A DNA stretch of 64,000 nt from Crocinitomicaceae bacterium (GCA_030830785.1 JAURMI010000022.1:124001-188000); one strand, 5' to 3'. Positions 35,014-45,835 are shown, counted from the first letter of the stretch. Notes: a model not told the origin generated them from the letters alone. A program made the numbers and translations.

Positions 35014-36879
35014 ATGCAAAGTTTTGACCTTGCCCTAAAACTTCTTAATCATCATTGGGGATTTAGTTCATTTAGACCTACACAAATACCAATCGTTCAA
35101 GCTGCCTTGGCTGCTCAGAACACCTTGGCTATTCTACCAACTGGTGGTGGTAAGTCTATTTGTTTTCAAGTGCCAGGGCTTCAAAGAGAAGGCTTGTGTC
35201 TGGTTATTTCACCATTGATTGCCTTAATGCAGGATCAGGTTGAAAACCTTCAAAAAAGAGGATTGCGTGCTAGGGCGCTTACCAGTGGTTTAAATTACAG
35301 AGAGATAGATCAAATTTTAGACAATGCGCGTTTTGGCGGATTAGATTTTTTATATACTTCGCCTGAACGTATACAGTCGTCTTTGTTTTTGGAGCGATTT
35401 AAGCTAATGAAAATATCGCTGCTCGTAATCGATGAGGCACATTGTATTTCTGAGTGGGGCCATGATTTTAGACCTGCTTATCGTCAATTGCTCAAATTAA
35501 GAGAAATACATTCAAAGGCGCCAGTTTTAGCGCTTACGGCAACCGCTACAAAAAAAGTTCAAGAAGATATCTGCTTGCAATTGGGGATGAAAGATGCCAA
35601 AGTATTTGAAGCTCCATTTAGCAGGCCCAATGTTCACTATTTAGTAAAAGAAGCACATCATAAATTAGAAGAAATAATTTCTATTTGTAAACGAGAAAAC
35701 TCTTGTGGCATCGTTTATTGTCAGAAACGAAGATCAGTAAAACAATTGGCATTGCAATTATATCATCATGGAATTAAGGTTACGCTATACCATGGTGGTA
35801 TGGATAGCAATGAGCGTAAAACAGCATTGCAAAATTGGCTTACGGGAAAAAGTCAAATCATGGTAGCAACAAACGCATTTGGCATGGGCATTGATAAGCC
35901 AGACGTGCGCTTTGTTTTACATTACGAAGTTCCAAGTTCACCCGAGGCCTATTTTCAAGAAGCTGGGCGTGCAGGACGAGATGGCAATACTGCCTATGCC
36001 CTATTACTTTTTGAAAAAACTGACCTTGTCCAATTAAAAGATCAGCTCGATAAAAGTTTTCCTAGTCCTGAGCAGGTTACTTTTGTTTACAGAGCTGTCT
36101 TAAATTATCTGAAAGTTGCCGTTGGTGCAGGAAAAGAAGAAAATTACGACTTTGATCTCAAAAATTTTTGCCGGACTTTTGAAATTTCTGAAGAGCAAGT
36201 CTACTATTCATTGAAAATTCTAGAACAAAATGGCAACTTAAGTCTTTCGGAGGGATTTTTTCAAGCAACGAGAATTCAATTTATTGTCAACAAAGAAGTG
36301 CTCTACCATTTTCAAGTTCAGCATGAATCTTTTTATCAGTTATGTACACTATTAATTCGAACTTACCCCGGCATATTCGAAAACATGACTACAATCCATG
36401 AAGACAAATTACTTCAAAGACTAAAAATTGATGAAAGCCGTTTGTATAAGCAACTTGAATTTATGCAAAAGCACGGCATCATCGATTTAAATAAAAAAAG
36501 CAATTATCCCAAATTGTATTTACAACATGAACGACTCCCAGAAACTTATTTAAAACTTAAGCCCAGTATCTACTTACAACGGAAGGAAGCTGCCCTACTT
36601 AAAATAGAATCGATTCAACAATACTGTACTGAATCTAAATGTCGAGCACAACAACTCATCGCTTATTTTGGCCAAGAAAGTGAGCCATGCGGGCATTGTG
36701 ATGTTTGTAAGCCACTTGTAATTGAAGATGCAACCCTATTCGCATTTTTGACTGAACCTCGAAAACTCTCCGAGCTAGAGAACCATTTTAAATGTTCCAA
36801 AAAACAATTAGAACAGCAAATTAGACCACATTTATTAACCGAAAAAATTAAGTTCAAAGCAGGCAAATTTTACCTATAA
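35014..36879 (+). CDS. recQ: ATP-dependent DNA helicase RecQ
   Basis: The 621-residue helicase has FRPTQIPIVQAAL (Q motif region), ILPTGGGKSICFQ (Walker A), VIDEAHCISEWGHDFRP (DEAH box and aromatic loop), LALTATAT, GIVYCQKRRS, MVATNAFGMGIDKPDVR and QEAGRAGRDG. The RecQ zinc site is CTESKCR followed by CGHCDVC (~548-573), and a winged-helix-like end follows; no HRDC domain is evident. It unwinds recombination intermediates with 3'-5' polarity. Confidence 0.95.
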   Translation: MQSFDLALKLLNHHWGFSSFRPTQIPIVQAALAAQNTLAILPTGGGKSICFQVPGLQREGLCLVISPLIALMQDQVENLQKRGLRARALTSGLNYREIDQILDNARFGGLDFLYTSPERIQSSLFLERFKLMKISLLVIDEAHCISEWGHDFRPAYRQLLKLREIHSKAPVLALTATATKKVQEDICLQLGMKDAKVFEAPFSRPNVHYLVKEAHHKLEEIISICKRENSCGIVYCQKRRSVKQLALQLYHHGIKVTLYHGGMDSNERKTALQNWLTGKSQIMVATNAFGMGIDKPDVRFVLHYEVPSSPEAYFQEAGRAGRDGNTAYALLLFEKTDLVQLKDQLDKSFPSPEQVTFVYRAVLNYLKVAVGAGKEENYDFDLKNFCRTFEISEEQVYYSLKILEQNGNLSLSEGFFQATRIQFIVNKEVLYHFQVQHESFYQLCTLLIRTYPGIFENMTTIHEDKLLQRLKIDESRLYKQLEFMQKHGIIDLNKKSNYPKLYLQHERLPETYLKLKPSIYLQRKEAALLKIESIQQYCTESKCRAQQLIAYFGQESEPCGHCDVCKPLVIEDATLFAFLTEPRKLSELENHFKCSKKQLEQQIRPHLLTEKIKFKAGKFYL

Positions 36880-36889
36880 AAGTCTGCTT

Positions 36890-38725
36890 ATGATTGATTA
36901 CATGAGCCTTGATGCATCAAAGCATCAGTGGCATTTTTTATATTTACTCCTACCATTTATTGGCGGAATCTATATTGCAGACAACCGTAATTTTGCGGAT
37001 TCCTGGCCTATATTTATCATCTTATTTTCGATTGCAATTTTACTTAGCCTCTGGCTGAAAAATAGCCGACAGATATTCATTTTAATGCTATTTTTTTGCC
37101 TTGGTTACACCATCAAATTTCAGCAAAAAAAAGAAATAAACGCATTTCGTAAAATTACATTTACAGAGATGCAAACAGGGATATATTTCATCCAATCTGT
37201 ACAGCAAAAAAACACAACAATAAAGTGTTATGGGGTTTTCATTTTCAAAAAAAATAATCAAACAAAATTTCTCCCACTTATCGCCTACTTTGAAAATAAG
37301 AATAAAATACTTTTAGATAACTATTATTCTATTCAATGCAAACCAAGATTAATAAAGAATGCCACTTATCTAGGGGCCTTCAATCAAGAGCGCTTTGAAC
37401 AACAAAAAGGATATACACATATTGCCTTTATCAAGCAATCAATAAAATTGCCCATTAAGCCACTTAAAATCAGTTTTTTAGAAAAAAGCCTAAGGGATTT
37501 TAAAAAATATCTTCATGATATTTATATTTCTTCTTTAAATCCAGACGCCGCTTCCTTAAGTAGGGCCTTAGTTTTGGCAGAGCGAGACGGAATTGATGAG
37601 CGCCTCCGATCTTATTTTCAAGCCACTGGTTCCATGCATATATTGGCAGTTTCTGGAATGCATATAGGCTTGTTAATTTTAGTCTTATTGCGCGTATTTA
37701 GCATGTTTTCATTTTGGCTTCAAAGAAGATACGCCATTGCAATGATCCTCGTATTAGCTTGGTATTATGCCTTTTTAACCGGGTTTTCCGCCTCAGTGGT
37801 GAGAAGTGTTTTTATGTTTAGCATCCTTTCTCTAAGCCATATTACAGGCAAAAACCAAGACAATCTTACAGCCCTTTTTTTTTCCGCATTTTGCTTATTG
37901 CTTTACGATCCGAATTTTTTATTTGACATCGGATTTCAATTGTCTTATTGTGCAATGTTTGGAATCACACTGTATTTTGAACCCATATTAAATTTTGTTG
38001 AATTTCCAATTTCATGGCTTCAAAAAATATGGCAAGGCACAGCGCTTTCTCTTGCAGCCACAATTAGCACTTTTCCTTTGTGTCTTTATTATTTTCACCT
38101 CTACCCTAACTATGCAATTTTTGCCAACATATGCCTTACCTCAATAGCGAGCATTGTATTGATTCAAAGCATGTCTTTTCCAATTTTATCATTCATCCCG
38201 TACCTTGCAGCAATAGGTTCATTTTTATTTGAAAAAAGCATTGAATTGATGCTAACAATCATGCATTTTTTTACAGAGCTTCCAGGTTCAATGGCGCGTG
38301 GCTTTAACGTTTCTTTTGGGTGGGTTATTTCTTTTTGGATATTTATTTATTTGTGGTTCTATACTCCGTTAAAAATTCATAGGTCATGGTTGAAAGCAGC
38401 ATTTATTGGCTTACTAGTTTGCATGATTCATTTCAAACAAACAGAATTTTATAAAAACCAAGTTTATTTTTTTAGAAAAGAAAAAATCTTGGTGTACAAG
38501 ATTGGAAGTCATGCTTTTCTATTTGGTGCAGCACCTAAACAAAAGCATCATTATTTGACTGATAACATTCGTAATATTTATAATTGCCAAATCAAATACT
38601 TCGAAATTGAGATGGGTCAAAGCCACTTTAAATCTCACAATATTTCTATTGAATTTAAACGAACAAGGAACCTTTATATCCAAGTAAAAGCAAAAAATCA
38701 GGCCGAAAAAATCCATGTCTATTAA
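36890..38725 (+). CDS. comEC: ComEC/Rec2-family DNA-uptake channel, without the hydrolase domain
   Basis: The 611-residue membrane protein has the competence domain: an OB-like periplasmic region (~90-190), then GSMHILAVSGMHIGLLILVL (~250) and GFSASVVRSVFMFSI with about ten membrane segments to residue ~520. The metallo-beta-lactamase-like nuclease domain seen in Bacillus ComEC is absent, as is usual in Bacteroidota; the last ~90 residues are a small soluble end of unknown kind. It would pass single-stranded DNA into the cytoplasm. It lies 10 bases after recQ; ATG 36902 is an alternative start. Confidence 0.9.
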   Translation: MIDYMSLDASKHQWHFLYLLLPFIGGIYIADNRNFADSWPIFIILFSIAILLSLWLKNSRQIFILMLFFCLGYTIKFQQKKEINAFRKITFTEMQTGIYFIQSVQQKNTTIKCYGVFIFKKNNQTKFLPLIAYFENKNKILLDNYYSIQCKPRLIKNATYLGAFNQERFEQQKGYTHIAFIKQSIKLPIKPLKISFLEKSLRDFKKYLHDIYISSLNPDAASLSRALVLAERDGIDERLRSYFQATGSMHILAVSGMHIGLLILVLLRVFSMFSFWLQRRYAIAMILVLAWYYAFLTGFSASVVRSVFMFSILSLSHITGKNQDNLTALFFSAFCLLLYDPNFLFDIGFQLSYCAMFGITLYFEPILNFVEFPISWLQKIWQGTALSLAATISTFPLCLYYFHLYPNYAIFANICLTSIASIVLIQSMSFPILSFIPYLAAIGSFLFEKSIELMLTIMHFFTELPGSMARGFNVSFGWVISFWIFIYLWFYTPLKIHRSWLKAAFIGLLVCMIHFKQTEFYKNQVYFFRKEKILVYKIGSHAFLFGAAPKQKHHYLTDNIRNIYNCQIKYFEIEMGQSHFKSHNISIEFKRTRNLYIQVKAKNQAEKIHVY

Positions 38726-38734
38726 CTAGAATTT

Positions 38735-38742
38735 TATCTTTG
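38735..38742 (+). promoter_or_regulatory. -7 box (TATCTTTG) upstream of the rhodanese gene
   Basis: An exact TAnnTTTG match 14 bases before the ATG at 38757, right after the comEC stop codon. No TTG at the ideal -33 distance. Confidence 0.45.
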
Positions 38743-38756
38743 TTCAAATATTTCAA

Positions 38757-39074
38757 ATGAAATTAGTAGGCCCTGAATTTGTTTTAGATTACTTGCAGCA
38801 TACCAAGGACTGTATTCTCATTGATATTAGAGAACCCTACGAGATAGCACTTTTAAAAATAGATTGTCAAAACGTTCCAATGGGGGCCTTTTCTCAAGTT
38901 TATAATGCATATTCATCGTATAAGCAAGTAATTTTGATGTGTCAGTCTGGAAAAAGAGCCGAAGCACTTGCCAATTTTATGGAAACTCAATACAATGTCG
39001 ATAACATTTATATTTTAGAGGGAGGGCTTAATGCTTGGCTCGAATCAAAATGCCCACCAACTTTAAGTCTGTAA
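38757..39074 (+). CDS. Single-domain rhodanese-like sulfurtransferase
   Basis: The 105 residues form one rhodanese domain: ILIDIREPYE near residues 20-29 (CH2A-like) and the active loop MCQSGKRA with the catalytic cysteine, then EGGLNAWLE. There is no signal peptide, so it is cytoplasmic and would accept or pass on sulfane sulfur. The next gene's ATG follows the stop codon directly (no gap). Confidence 0.92.
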   Translation: MKLVGPEFVLDYLQHTKDCILIDIREPYEIALLKIDCQNVPMGAFSQVYNAYSSYKQVILMCQSGKRAEALANFMETQYNVDNIYILEGGLNAWLESKCPPTLSL

Positions 39075-39740
39075 ATGTATCTAGTAGATTTTATCACCCA
39101 CATAGACGTTCATTTATTTGAGCTTATCCAAGATTACGGCTTTTGGATTTATGCCATATTGTTTTTGATCATTTTCATTGAGACTGGCTTAGTCTTTATG
39201 CCTCTATTGCCAGGTGATTCATTACTTTTTGCTGCAGGTACTTTTTGTGCCGGCATTCAAATTGATGATAAAATTTCGCAATTAAATATTTGGTTGGTTC
39301 TGGCTTTGCTCATGATTGCAGCCATACTAGGTGATGGTTTAAATTTCTGGATTGGCAAAACATTTGGAAGAAAGTTAGTTCAGTACAATCTTGGAAAGAT
39401 CCCATTGTTAAAAGAAAAACACTTAAAACAAACGCAATCTTTCTTTGAAAGACATGGCGCCATGACCATTGTGTTAGCAAGATTTGTGCCTATCGTACGA
39501 ACCTTTGCGCCTTTTACTGCTGGTTTGGCGCGTATGCCATATAAGGGCTTTGTAAAATTTAATATTGTTGGCGGTGTTCTTTGGATTTTAACACTCACCT
39601 TATTGGGTTTTTTCTTTGGAAATTTACCTATTGTTCGTCAAAATTTCGAGAGCGTGATTTTTGGCATAATTGGTCTATCAGTTTTACCAATGCTCATAGC
39701 CTACATAAGATCAAGAGGGGTTAAGCGTAAAAATCCCTGA
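39075..39740 (+). CDS. DedA-family membrane protein
   Basis: The 221-residue inner membrane protein shows the VTT/DedA pattern: FIETGLVFMPLLPGDSLLFAAG (~33-54), the GDGLNFWIGKTFGRKL segment and FFERHGAMTIVLARFVPIVRTFAPFTAGLARM, with the conserved arginines. Members move undecaprenyl phosphate or phospholipids between membrane leaflets. Directly linked to the rhodanese gene. Its 3' end overlaps the convergent next gene by 20 bases. Confidence 0.93.
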   Translation: MYLVDFITHIDVHLFELIQDYGFWIYAILFLIIFIETGLVFMPLLPGDSLLFAAGTFCAGIQIDDKISQLNIWLVLALLMIAAILGDGLNFWIGKTFGRKLVQYNLGKIPLLKEKHLKQTQSFFERHGAMTIVLARFVPIVRTFAPFTAGLARMPYKGFVKFNIVGGVLWILTLTLLGFFFGNLPIVRQNFESVIFGIIGLSVLPMLIAYIRSRGVKRKNP

Positions 39741-40245
39741 ATTCTTTTTGTAAAAAAGCACGGCAAATTTCTGTTGGAAAAGGATCGATTTTTGCAGTAA
39801 TTTCTAAAATTTTTGTAGCTAGTTCGGTAGCAGTTGCATCTTTGTTTAAACTATTCGCTGCTAAATTTATAACTCTAAGAACTTCCTCTTTGGCATGAAC
39901 TAGAATTTGCCAGCCTTCTTCAGAAATGAATAGTTGTTGTGCAATATTGTGCTCATATTCATCTCGAACAGTTTTTATTAAAACACTCTGCTGTGCGCGT
40001 GCAGTCTGATTAATATTTAAGGTCCTAAGTGTTAGATTTGCCGGTGAAATACGATCTAAAAGGAGAATACAACGCTGATATGCCTCCAATTTACTTGGTA
40101 AAAAGTAGGTTTGCTTTTGAATATTAATTTCATTTTTAAGTTTTAATAATTCTACTTGGGCTTGTTTCTTTAGCATAAGCATTACAATAGCAACCACTGC
40201 CACAATTGTTAAGAATAACAAATAGAATAGAAAATTAAAATCCAT
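39721..40245 (-). CDS. Conserved-looking membrane-anchored protein of unknown function
   Basis: The 174-residue protein has one N-terminal membrane helix (~5-25, FLFYLLFLTIVAVVAIVML) and a helical cytoplasmic part (YFLPSKLEAYQRCILLLDRISP, then DEYEHNIAQQLFISEEGWQ). I recall similar proteins in other Bacteroidota but know no function. An exact -7 box lies upstream at 40262-40269 on this strand. Confidence 0.7.
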   Translation of the reverse strand: MDFNFLFYLLFLTIVAVVAIVMLMLKKQAQVELLKLKNEINIQKQTYFLPSKLEAYQRCILLLDRISPANLTLRTLNINQTARAQQSVLIKTVRDEYEHNIAQQLFISEEGWQILVHAKEEVLRVINLAANSLNKDATATELATKILEITAKIDPFPTEICRAFLQKEFRDFYA

Positions 40246-40261
40246 AGCTTATTTTTTGAGG

Positions 40262-40269
40262 CAAATATA
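40262..40269 (-). promoter_or_regulatory. -7 box (TATATTTG) on the minus strand
   Basis: Read on the minus strand this is TATATTTG, 16 bases before the start at 40245. The divergent symporter gene has its own near-match TATTTTTA (40281-40288), so the two promoters nearly touch in a 47-base gap. Confidence 0.5.
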
Positions 40270-40292
40270 GTGCTTTAGCTTATTTTTACCCT

Positions 40293-41768
40293 ATGAATGC
40301 CATCATCCTACCTTTAATCCTAACACTATATTTTGGCTTGCTATTGGCAATTGCCTATTGGAGTTCTCGGAATGCAACTAGCCATAGTTTTTTTACAGGC
40401 GATAAAAAAAGCCCCTGGTATTTGGTGGCCTTTGGCATGATAGGCACCTCACTTTCGGGTGTTACTTTTGTTTCTGTCCCTGGGGCTGTAAGTCTCAATG
40501 CGTGGCATTATTATCAATTGGTTTTGGGTTTCTTTGTCGGATATTTTGTGGTGGCCTTTGTTTTACTTCCGATATATTACAAGCATCAACTTAGCTCTAT
40601 TTATCGTTATTTAGAACTCAGGTTAGGTATTCACGCCTATCAGTGGGGAGCAGCTTACTTTATTTTATCGCGCACGCTCGGTGCTACTGTTCGTCTTTAT
40701 TTAGTAATCAACGTTTTACAACTTTTTGTATTTGAACCCATCGGAATTCAATTTTGGCAAGCAACCTTTATCATTATTTTAATGATCTTAGCTTATACGC
40801 TAAAAGGTGGAGTTAAAACCATCGTGTGGACAGATACCTTACAAACCTTTTTCATGTTATTGGCCCTAGTGGTTTGTATTATTACTTTACAGCAAAAAAT
40901 GGAATTATCTTGGGCTCATATTTGGCAAAACATTCAACAAGAGGGGCTTACGCAAATCGGTGCATGGAATCCTTCCAAGGCCGATTATTTTTGGAAACAT
41001 TTTATAGGAGGTGCGTTTATTACCATAGCCATGACCGGCTTAGACCAAGAAATGATGCAAAAAAACATCAGTGTAAAAACCTTAAAAGGAGCGCAAAAAA
41101 ATATGATTGTATTTAGTTTCACCCTATTAATTGTCAATGCTTTGTTTTTATTTTTAGGCAGTATATTGTATTATTTTGCCAAGCAAAATGGTCTTGAATT
41201 TGCCCCTGATGATCTATTTCCTAAAATCATTCAAAATTATCTCCCAGCTGGTGTTTTTGTCATTTTTATTATTGGCTTGATATCCGCGCTTTTCCCTTCA
41301 GTCGATGGAGCAATAACAGCATTAACGGCATCTTTCTGTATAGATATTATTGGCTTTGAAAGAAAAAATTTACCCGAAGAAAAACGACTTAAAATTAAAA
41401 GAATCGTACATATAAGCTTTGCTGTTCTATTTACCTTGTTGGTTTTTCTTTTTAAATGGTATGATGACAAAAGCATCGTAAATCTCATATTCTTGATTGC
41501 TTCCTACACATATGGCCCCCTTTTAGGTTTGTTTGCTTTTGGAATTCTCACAAAAAAACACGCTCCATCTTGGGCCATACCAATCATAGTTATTGCAGCC
41601 CCAGTGTTTTGTTATGTGTTAAGTAAAAATTCTGATTTAATTTGGAAAGGATATGAATTTGGAAATGAGATGCTTGTAATTAATGGTCTTCTTACTTTTG
41701 TACTATTATATGTCAGTAGTCTAACTGCTGCCAAAATTTCTTCACATGAATCTACTGTTGTCCGATAA
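40293..41768 (+). CDS. Sodium:solute symporter (SSS family)
   Basis: The 491-residue protein has about 13 membrane segments and SSS features: SFFTGDKKSPWYLVAFGMIGTSLSG-type start (the GTSLSGVTF segment), then the GGVKTIVWTDTLQTFFM segment (~175-190) and TGLDQEMMQKNIS. It uses the sodium gradient to import a solute; the substrate may be a sugar, amino acid, choline or a related compound and cannot be told. The box TATTTTTA lies 4 bases before the ATG. It overlaps the next gene by 23 bases. Confidence 0.93.
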   Translation: MNAIILPLILTLYFGLLLAIAYWSSRNATSHSFFTGDKKSPWYLVAFGMIGTSLSGVTFVSVPGAVSLNAWHYYQLVLGFFVGYFVVAFVLLPIYYKHQLSSIYRYLELRLGIHAYQWGAAYFILSRTLGATVRLYLVINVLQLFVFEPIGIQFWQATFIIILMILAYTLKGGVKTIVWTDTLQTFFMLLALVVCIITLQQKMELSWAHIWQNIQQEGLTQIGAWNPSKADYFWKHFIGGAFITIAMTGLDQEMMQKNISVKTLKGAQKNMIVFSFTLLIVNALFLFLGSILYYFAKQNGLEFAPDDLFPKIIQNYLPAGVFVIFIIGLISALFPSVDGAITALTASFCIDIIGFERKNLPEEKRLKIKRIVHISFAVLFTLLVFLFKWYDDKSIVNLIFLIASYTYGPLLGLFAFGILTKKHAPSWAIPIIVIAAPVFCYVLSKNSDLIWKGYEFGNEMLVINGLLTFVLLYVSSLTAAKISSHESTVVR

Positions 41769-42873
41769 TAAACTTCACCTTCGATTTGCTCCGCTCACGC
41801 TAACACGCCCATTGGCAGAATTGCGCTGTGGTATCTACACCAATACCGAACGCTGGAAATTACTTTTCCCTGAGGCAACCATAGGATTTGAAACCGAGCA
41901 GTATCTGCAGAAGAAATTCCCTTCAAACCAAGGCATATGGATAAATGCACAATGTATAGCCAATGAACAATTAGCCGAGGCTATTGCTAGCTTAGATTCA
42001 AACCAAAGTTTATACCTTAATGAGTTGTGCATTGCTTTTAAAGGCGATGGCCGATTACAAGTTCAGCATCAGGATTCATCATTAATTATTTTAGAAAATC
42101 GCTGGGATTTATATTTGAAAAACGATCAAATTCTTGAACAAGATTTCAAGATGGCTACCTTAGGTCGTAAAAGCAGTGTACTCGAACAAAATAATTTACT
42201 CATCGGTTCACCTAAAGGCCTATTCATTGAAGAAGGCGCAAAAATTAAAGGAGCTACGCTTAATACAGAGACTGGACCAATATATATTGGGAAAAATGTT
42301 GAAATAATGGAGGGTAGTTTGCTTAGAGGGCCGCTCGCTATATTGGATGGCGCAGTAATTAAAATGGGTGCTAAAGTTTATGGCGCAACTACTATTGGTC
42401 CACAATGTCGTATTGGAGGCGAGTTGAGCAATTGCCTCTTCCAGGGTTTTTCCAATAAAGGACATGATGGATTTTTAGGCAATGCGCTCATTGGTGAATG
42501 GTGTAATTTAGGTGCCAACACCAGTTGTTCTAATCTTAAAAATAATTATGGCAAAATCAAGACATATAACTATGAACTTGGCCAAATGCAATTGACTTCT
42601 GAACAATTTATGGGGCTAAGTATGGGAGATTTTAGCAAGTCTGCCATCCATGTACCATTTAACACTGCTTCAGTTGTAGGTGTAAGCGCTAATATTTTTT
42701 GCTCAGGCTTTCCAAATAAGTATGTGCCATCATTTCAATGGCTATCTGACGATGGTATGATGCCATATAATCTTTCAAAAAGCCTCCAGGCGGCTTCTGC
42801 CATGTTGGCTCGAAGAAACCGAGCACTCGATCAGCTGGATAAGGAAATCCTTGAATATTTATCAAATAACTGA
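41746..42873 (+). CDS. GlmU-like putative sugar nucleotidyltransferase
   Basis: The 375-residue protein belongs to the Bacteroidota GlmU-like family. The N-terminal part (~1-130) begins LLSDNKLHLRFAPLTLTRPLAELRCGI, a variant nucleotidyltransferase domain without the usual GxGTRM loop. The rest is left-handed beta-helix made of hexapeptide repeats, with IEEGAKIKGATLNTETGPIYI... and SNKGHDGFLGNALIGEWCNLGANTSCSNLKNNYG. It probably makes or modifies an activated sugar; the missing loop makes the reaction uncertain. Confidence 0.88.
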   Translation: MNLLLSDNKLHLRFAPLTLTRPLAELRCGIYTNTERWKLLFPEATIGFETEQYLQKKFPSNQGIWINAQCIANEQLAEAIASLDSNQSLYLNELCIAFKGDGRLQVQHQDSSLIILENRWDLYLKNDQILEQDFKMATLGRKSSVLEQNNLLIGSPKGLFIEEGAKIKGATLNTETGPIYIGKNVEIMEGSLLRGPLAILDGAVIKMGAKVYGATTIGPQCRIGGELSNCLFQGFSNKGHDGFLGNALIGEWCNLGANTSCSNLKNNYGKIKTYNYELGQMQLTSEQFMGLSMGDFSKSAIHVPFNTASVVGVSANIFCSGFPNKYVPSFQWLSDDGMMPYNLSKSLQAASAMLARRNRALDQLDKEILEYLSNN

Positions 42874-42939
42874 CTTTTTTTCATGTCGTGTACTTTTGGC
42901 ATGCATCTTGTCTGATTTGATATTGAAATAATATAAGCT

Positions 42940-45399
42940 ATGAGTACAATTTTTGACCAAGGTTTTTTTGGATTATCAGGTTACGATGCAGATGCAGAAT
43001 TTATTCCTCTAATAACCGCAGAGGAAGAGGCACACATGAACCAACAAGAGTATCCCGACGAACTCCCTATCCTACCCTTGCGAAATAATGTGCTTTTTCC
43101 TGGTGTTGTAATCCCCATTACGGTTGGTCGAGACAAATCAATCAAACTTATTCAAGAGGCCAATCGAGGAAATAAAATAATCGGTGTGGTATCGCAAAAA
43201 AACCAAGAGGTTGAATCACCTTTATTTGATGATTTGCATCAAATGGGTACAATTGCTCAAATAATTAGATTACTTAAAATGCCAGACGGTAGCTCTACAG
43301 TTATTATACAAGGTAAGCGCCGATTTGAAATGTTAGAATGCACTCAAGATGAACCTTATATAAAAGCGAAAATTAGGGTGTTAAAAGAGTCCAAGATAGA
43401 TCGTGAAAATAAGGAACTAGAAGTCATGTTTAACACGATCAAAGATTTGGCATTACAAATCATAAGAGAAAGCCCTAATATTCCTTCTGAAGCGCAATTT
43501 GCTATAGGCAATATCGATAGTCCGAGCTTTCTTGTCAATTTCATTTCATCAAATATGAATGCTGATGTGTCTAAAAAACAGAGCATGCTAGAAGAGATGA
43601 ATATTAAAAAACGGGTCATGCTCGTTTTAGAACATCTCACCGCCGAAGCACAATTACTCGAGATGCGAAATGAAATTCAAAACAAGGTTCGAAAAGATTT
43701 AGACAAACAACAACGCGAGTACTTTTTACATCAACAAATGCGCACCATTCAAGATGAGCTTGGTGACAATCCGCAACTCCAAGATGTAAAGGATTTAGAA
43801 AAACGTGCACAAAATAAAAAATGGGATCAGCGCGTAGAAAAGATTTTTGAGAAAGAACTCGAAAAATTGCAACGCATGAATCCTCAAGGGGCCGAATACA
43901 CTGTTCAACTCAATTACCTAGACCTAATTCTTGATCTTCCTTGGAATGTATTTACTAAAGATAAACTCGATTTAAATCATTCAAAAAAAATTCTAGAACG
44001 CGATCACTTCGGTATGGAAAAAGTGAAGGAACGCATATTAGAATACCTCGCTGTTCTTAAGTTAAAAAATAACATGAAAGCACCTATCCTTTGCTTTTAC
44101 GGGCCTCCCGGTGTAGGTAAAACATCCTTAGGCAAATCAATTGCAGAAGCACTTGGGCGAAAATATGTGCGCATGTCGCTTGGAGGGTTACACGACGAGG
44201 CAGAGATTCGTGGCCATCGAAAAACATATATAGGTGCTATGCCAGGTCGGATAATTCAAAATTTAAAAAAAGCTGAATCTGCAAATCCTGTTTTTGTATT
44301 GGATGAAATAGACAAATTAGGGCGTGCAAGCCACACAGACCCTTCTTCAGCTTTATTAGAAGTACTCGATCCAGAACAAAATGGCGCGTTTTACGACAAT
44401 TATATCGAAACAGAATTCGATTTATCCAAAGTGCTTTTCATTGCAACAGCCAATAATCTTCAAAACATTCAAGGGCCACTTCTAGATAGAATGGAAATAA
44501 TTGAAGTAAACGGATACACCTTGGAAGAAAAAGTTGAAATTGCTAAACGACATTTATTACCCAAACAAAAAACAGCGCACGGGATTTCAAAATCAGATCT
44601 TGCTATCGATAAAAAACGTTGGCAAGAAATCATTGAGTCTTATACGTTTGAATCAGGTGTAAGAGGCCTCGATAAAATCACAGCAAAATTAGTGCGCAAT
44701 AGAGCAAGGCAAATTGCCATGGGAGAAACCTTTGAAGCCAAACTAAACCGAGAAGATTTATTTACAATTCTTGGAGCAGGCAGAACGCGAGCTAAATATG
44801 TTAACAATGATATTGCAGGTGTAGTCACTGGATTGGCATGGACATCTTCTGGTGGTGACATCTTATTTATTGAAAGTCTTATTTCTAAAGGAAATGGAAA
44901 ACTTTCTCTCACTGGAAATTTAGGTGAAGTAATGAAGGAATCCGCGATAATTGCTTTAGAATTTTTAAAGAGTTACCACGAATATTTAGCGCTTGACTCG
45001 ACTATTTTTGAACAATATAATGTACATGTTCATGTCCCTGAAGGTGCCACACCTAAAGATGGGCCTAGCGCAGGAATTACCATGCTCACAGCGCTAGCCT
45101 CCTTATTTACTCAACGTAAAGTCCGTAAAAACCTAGCCATGACCGGAGAAATCACCCTAAGAGGAGATGTGTTGGCAGTGGGTGGCATTAAAGAAAAAAT
45201 TTTGGCAGCAAAAAGGGCGGGAATTACAGAAATCATTCTTTCATCAAAAAACAAGCAAGATATTGAAGAAATTGACCCTATTTACCTCAAAGGATTAAAA
45301 ATTCATTACGTTGATAAAATGTTGGAGGTGCTCAATTTGGCTTTAATGAAAGAGCGCGTAAGCCATCCGAAAAAATTGGACATTACAAAAATTAATTAA
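42940..45399 (+). CDS. lon: ATP-dependent protease Lon
   Basis: The 819-residue protease has the LON substrate domain ([18 protein letters not shown], ~45-62), a coiled-coil region, the AAA+ module with Walker [10 protein letters not shown] (388-396) and Walker [10 protein letters not shown], and the serine-lysine protease with S710 in PKDGPSAG and K753 in GGIKEK, spaced 43 apart as in E. coli. It degrades damaged and regulatory proteins in the cytoplasm. The N-terminus is extended by ~40 residues over E. coli Lon, as in other Bacteroidota. Confidence 0.97.
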   Translation: MSTIFDQGFFGLSGYDADAEFIPLITAEEEAHMNQQEYPDELPILPLRNNVLFPGVVIPITVGRDKSIKLIQEANRGNKIIGVVSQKNQEVESPLFDDLHQMGTIAQIIRLLKMPDGSSTVIIQGKRRFEMLECTQDEPYIKAKIRVLKESKIDRENKELEVMFNTIKDLALQIIRESPNIPSEAQFAIGNIDSPSFLVNFISSNMNADVSKKQSMLEEMNIKKRVMLVLEHLTAEAQLLEMRNEIQNKVRKDLDKQQREYFLHQQMRTIQDELGDNPQLQDVKDLEKRAQNKKWDQRVEKIFEKELEKLQRMNPQGAEYTVQLNYLDLILDLPWNVFTKDKLDLNHSKKILERDHFGMEKVKERILEYLAVLKLKNNMKAPILCFYGPPGVGKTSLGKSIAEALGRKYVRMSLGGLHDEAEIRGHRKTYIGAMPGRIIQNLKKAESANPVFVLDEIDKLGRASHTDPSSALLEVLDPEQNGAFYDNYIETEFDLSKVLFIATANNLQNIQGPLLDRMEIIEVNGYTLEEKVEIAKRHLLPKQKTAHGISKSDLAIDKKRWQEIIESYTFESGVRGLDKITAKLVRNRARQIAMGETFEAKLNREDLFTILGAGRTRAKYVNNDIAGVVTGLAWTSSGGDILFIESLISKGNGKLSLTGNLGEVMKESAIIALEFLKSYHEYLALDSTIFEQYNVHVHVPEGATPKDGPSAGITMLTALASLFTQRKVRKNLAMTGEITLRGDVLAVGGIKEKILAAKRAGITEIILSSKNKQDIEEIDPIYLKGLKIHYVDKMLEVLNLALMKERVSHPKKLDITKIN

Positions 45400-45404
45400 A
45401 TTCA

Positions 45405-45803
45405 TTGACCAAGCAACGTATCGTTTATTTTGATACCAAATGTATTTTATGCAACCGTTTTGTTCAATATATATTGATTAAAGACAAGCATAAACACATT
45501 TTCTTTTCCGATTATAACCGTTTAACCAATAATTTAAACCAAAAGCAAAATAAAGAATCAAATTTAAAAGCGCGAATTCACTATTTGCGTTTGACAAAAT
45601 GGCATGATAAAAGCACTGCAATATTGTTCATTATGCGCGACATTCATGGCAAATGGCATTATACACAACTCGCTTGGTTAGTGCCGAAATTCTTCAGAGA
45701 TTTGATTTATTCTTTTATTGCCAAAAGAAGGTATCGGTGGTTTGGTAAGACTGAGCAATGTATCATAAGCATTAATGACTTTCCAGAAAGATTCGTTGAA
45801 TAA
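45405..45803 (+). CDS. DCC (DUF393) family thiol-disulfide-like protein, TTG start
   Basis: The 132-residue protein carries the DCC motif as YFDTKCILC (C13-x-x-C16 near the N-terminus, usually YDGxCxxC) and RYRWFGKTEQC near the end. Members resemble thioredoxin-fold proteins but have no proven role. The start is TTG at 45405, five bases after lon; there is no ATG at the right place. The sequence is a little shorter and more basic than typical DCC proteins. Confidence 0.78.
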   Translation: MTKQRIVYFDTKCILCNRFVQYILIKDKHKHIFFSDYNRLTNNLNQKQNKESNLKARIHYLRLTKWHDKSTAILFIMRDIHGKWHYTQLAWLVPKFFRDLIYSFIAKRRYRWFGKTEQCIISINDFPERFVE

Positions 45804-45835
45804 ATATTAGTAAATTGGTGATCTCAATTTAGCTT

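Noticed and set aside
34927..35019. N-terminal extension of IlvE
   Set aside because: It would overlap the recQ start and its promoter and adds residues not found in the family.
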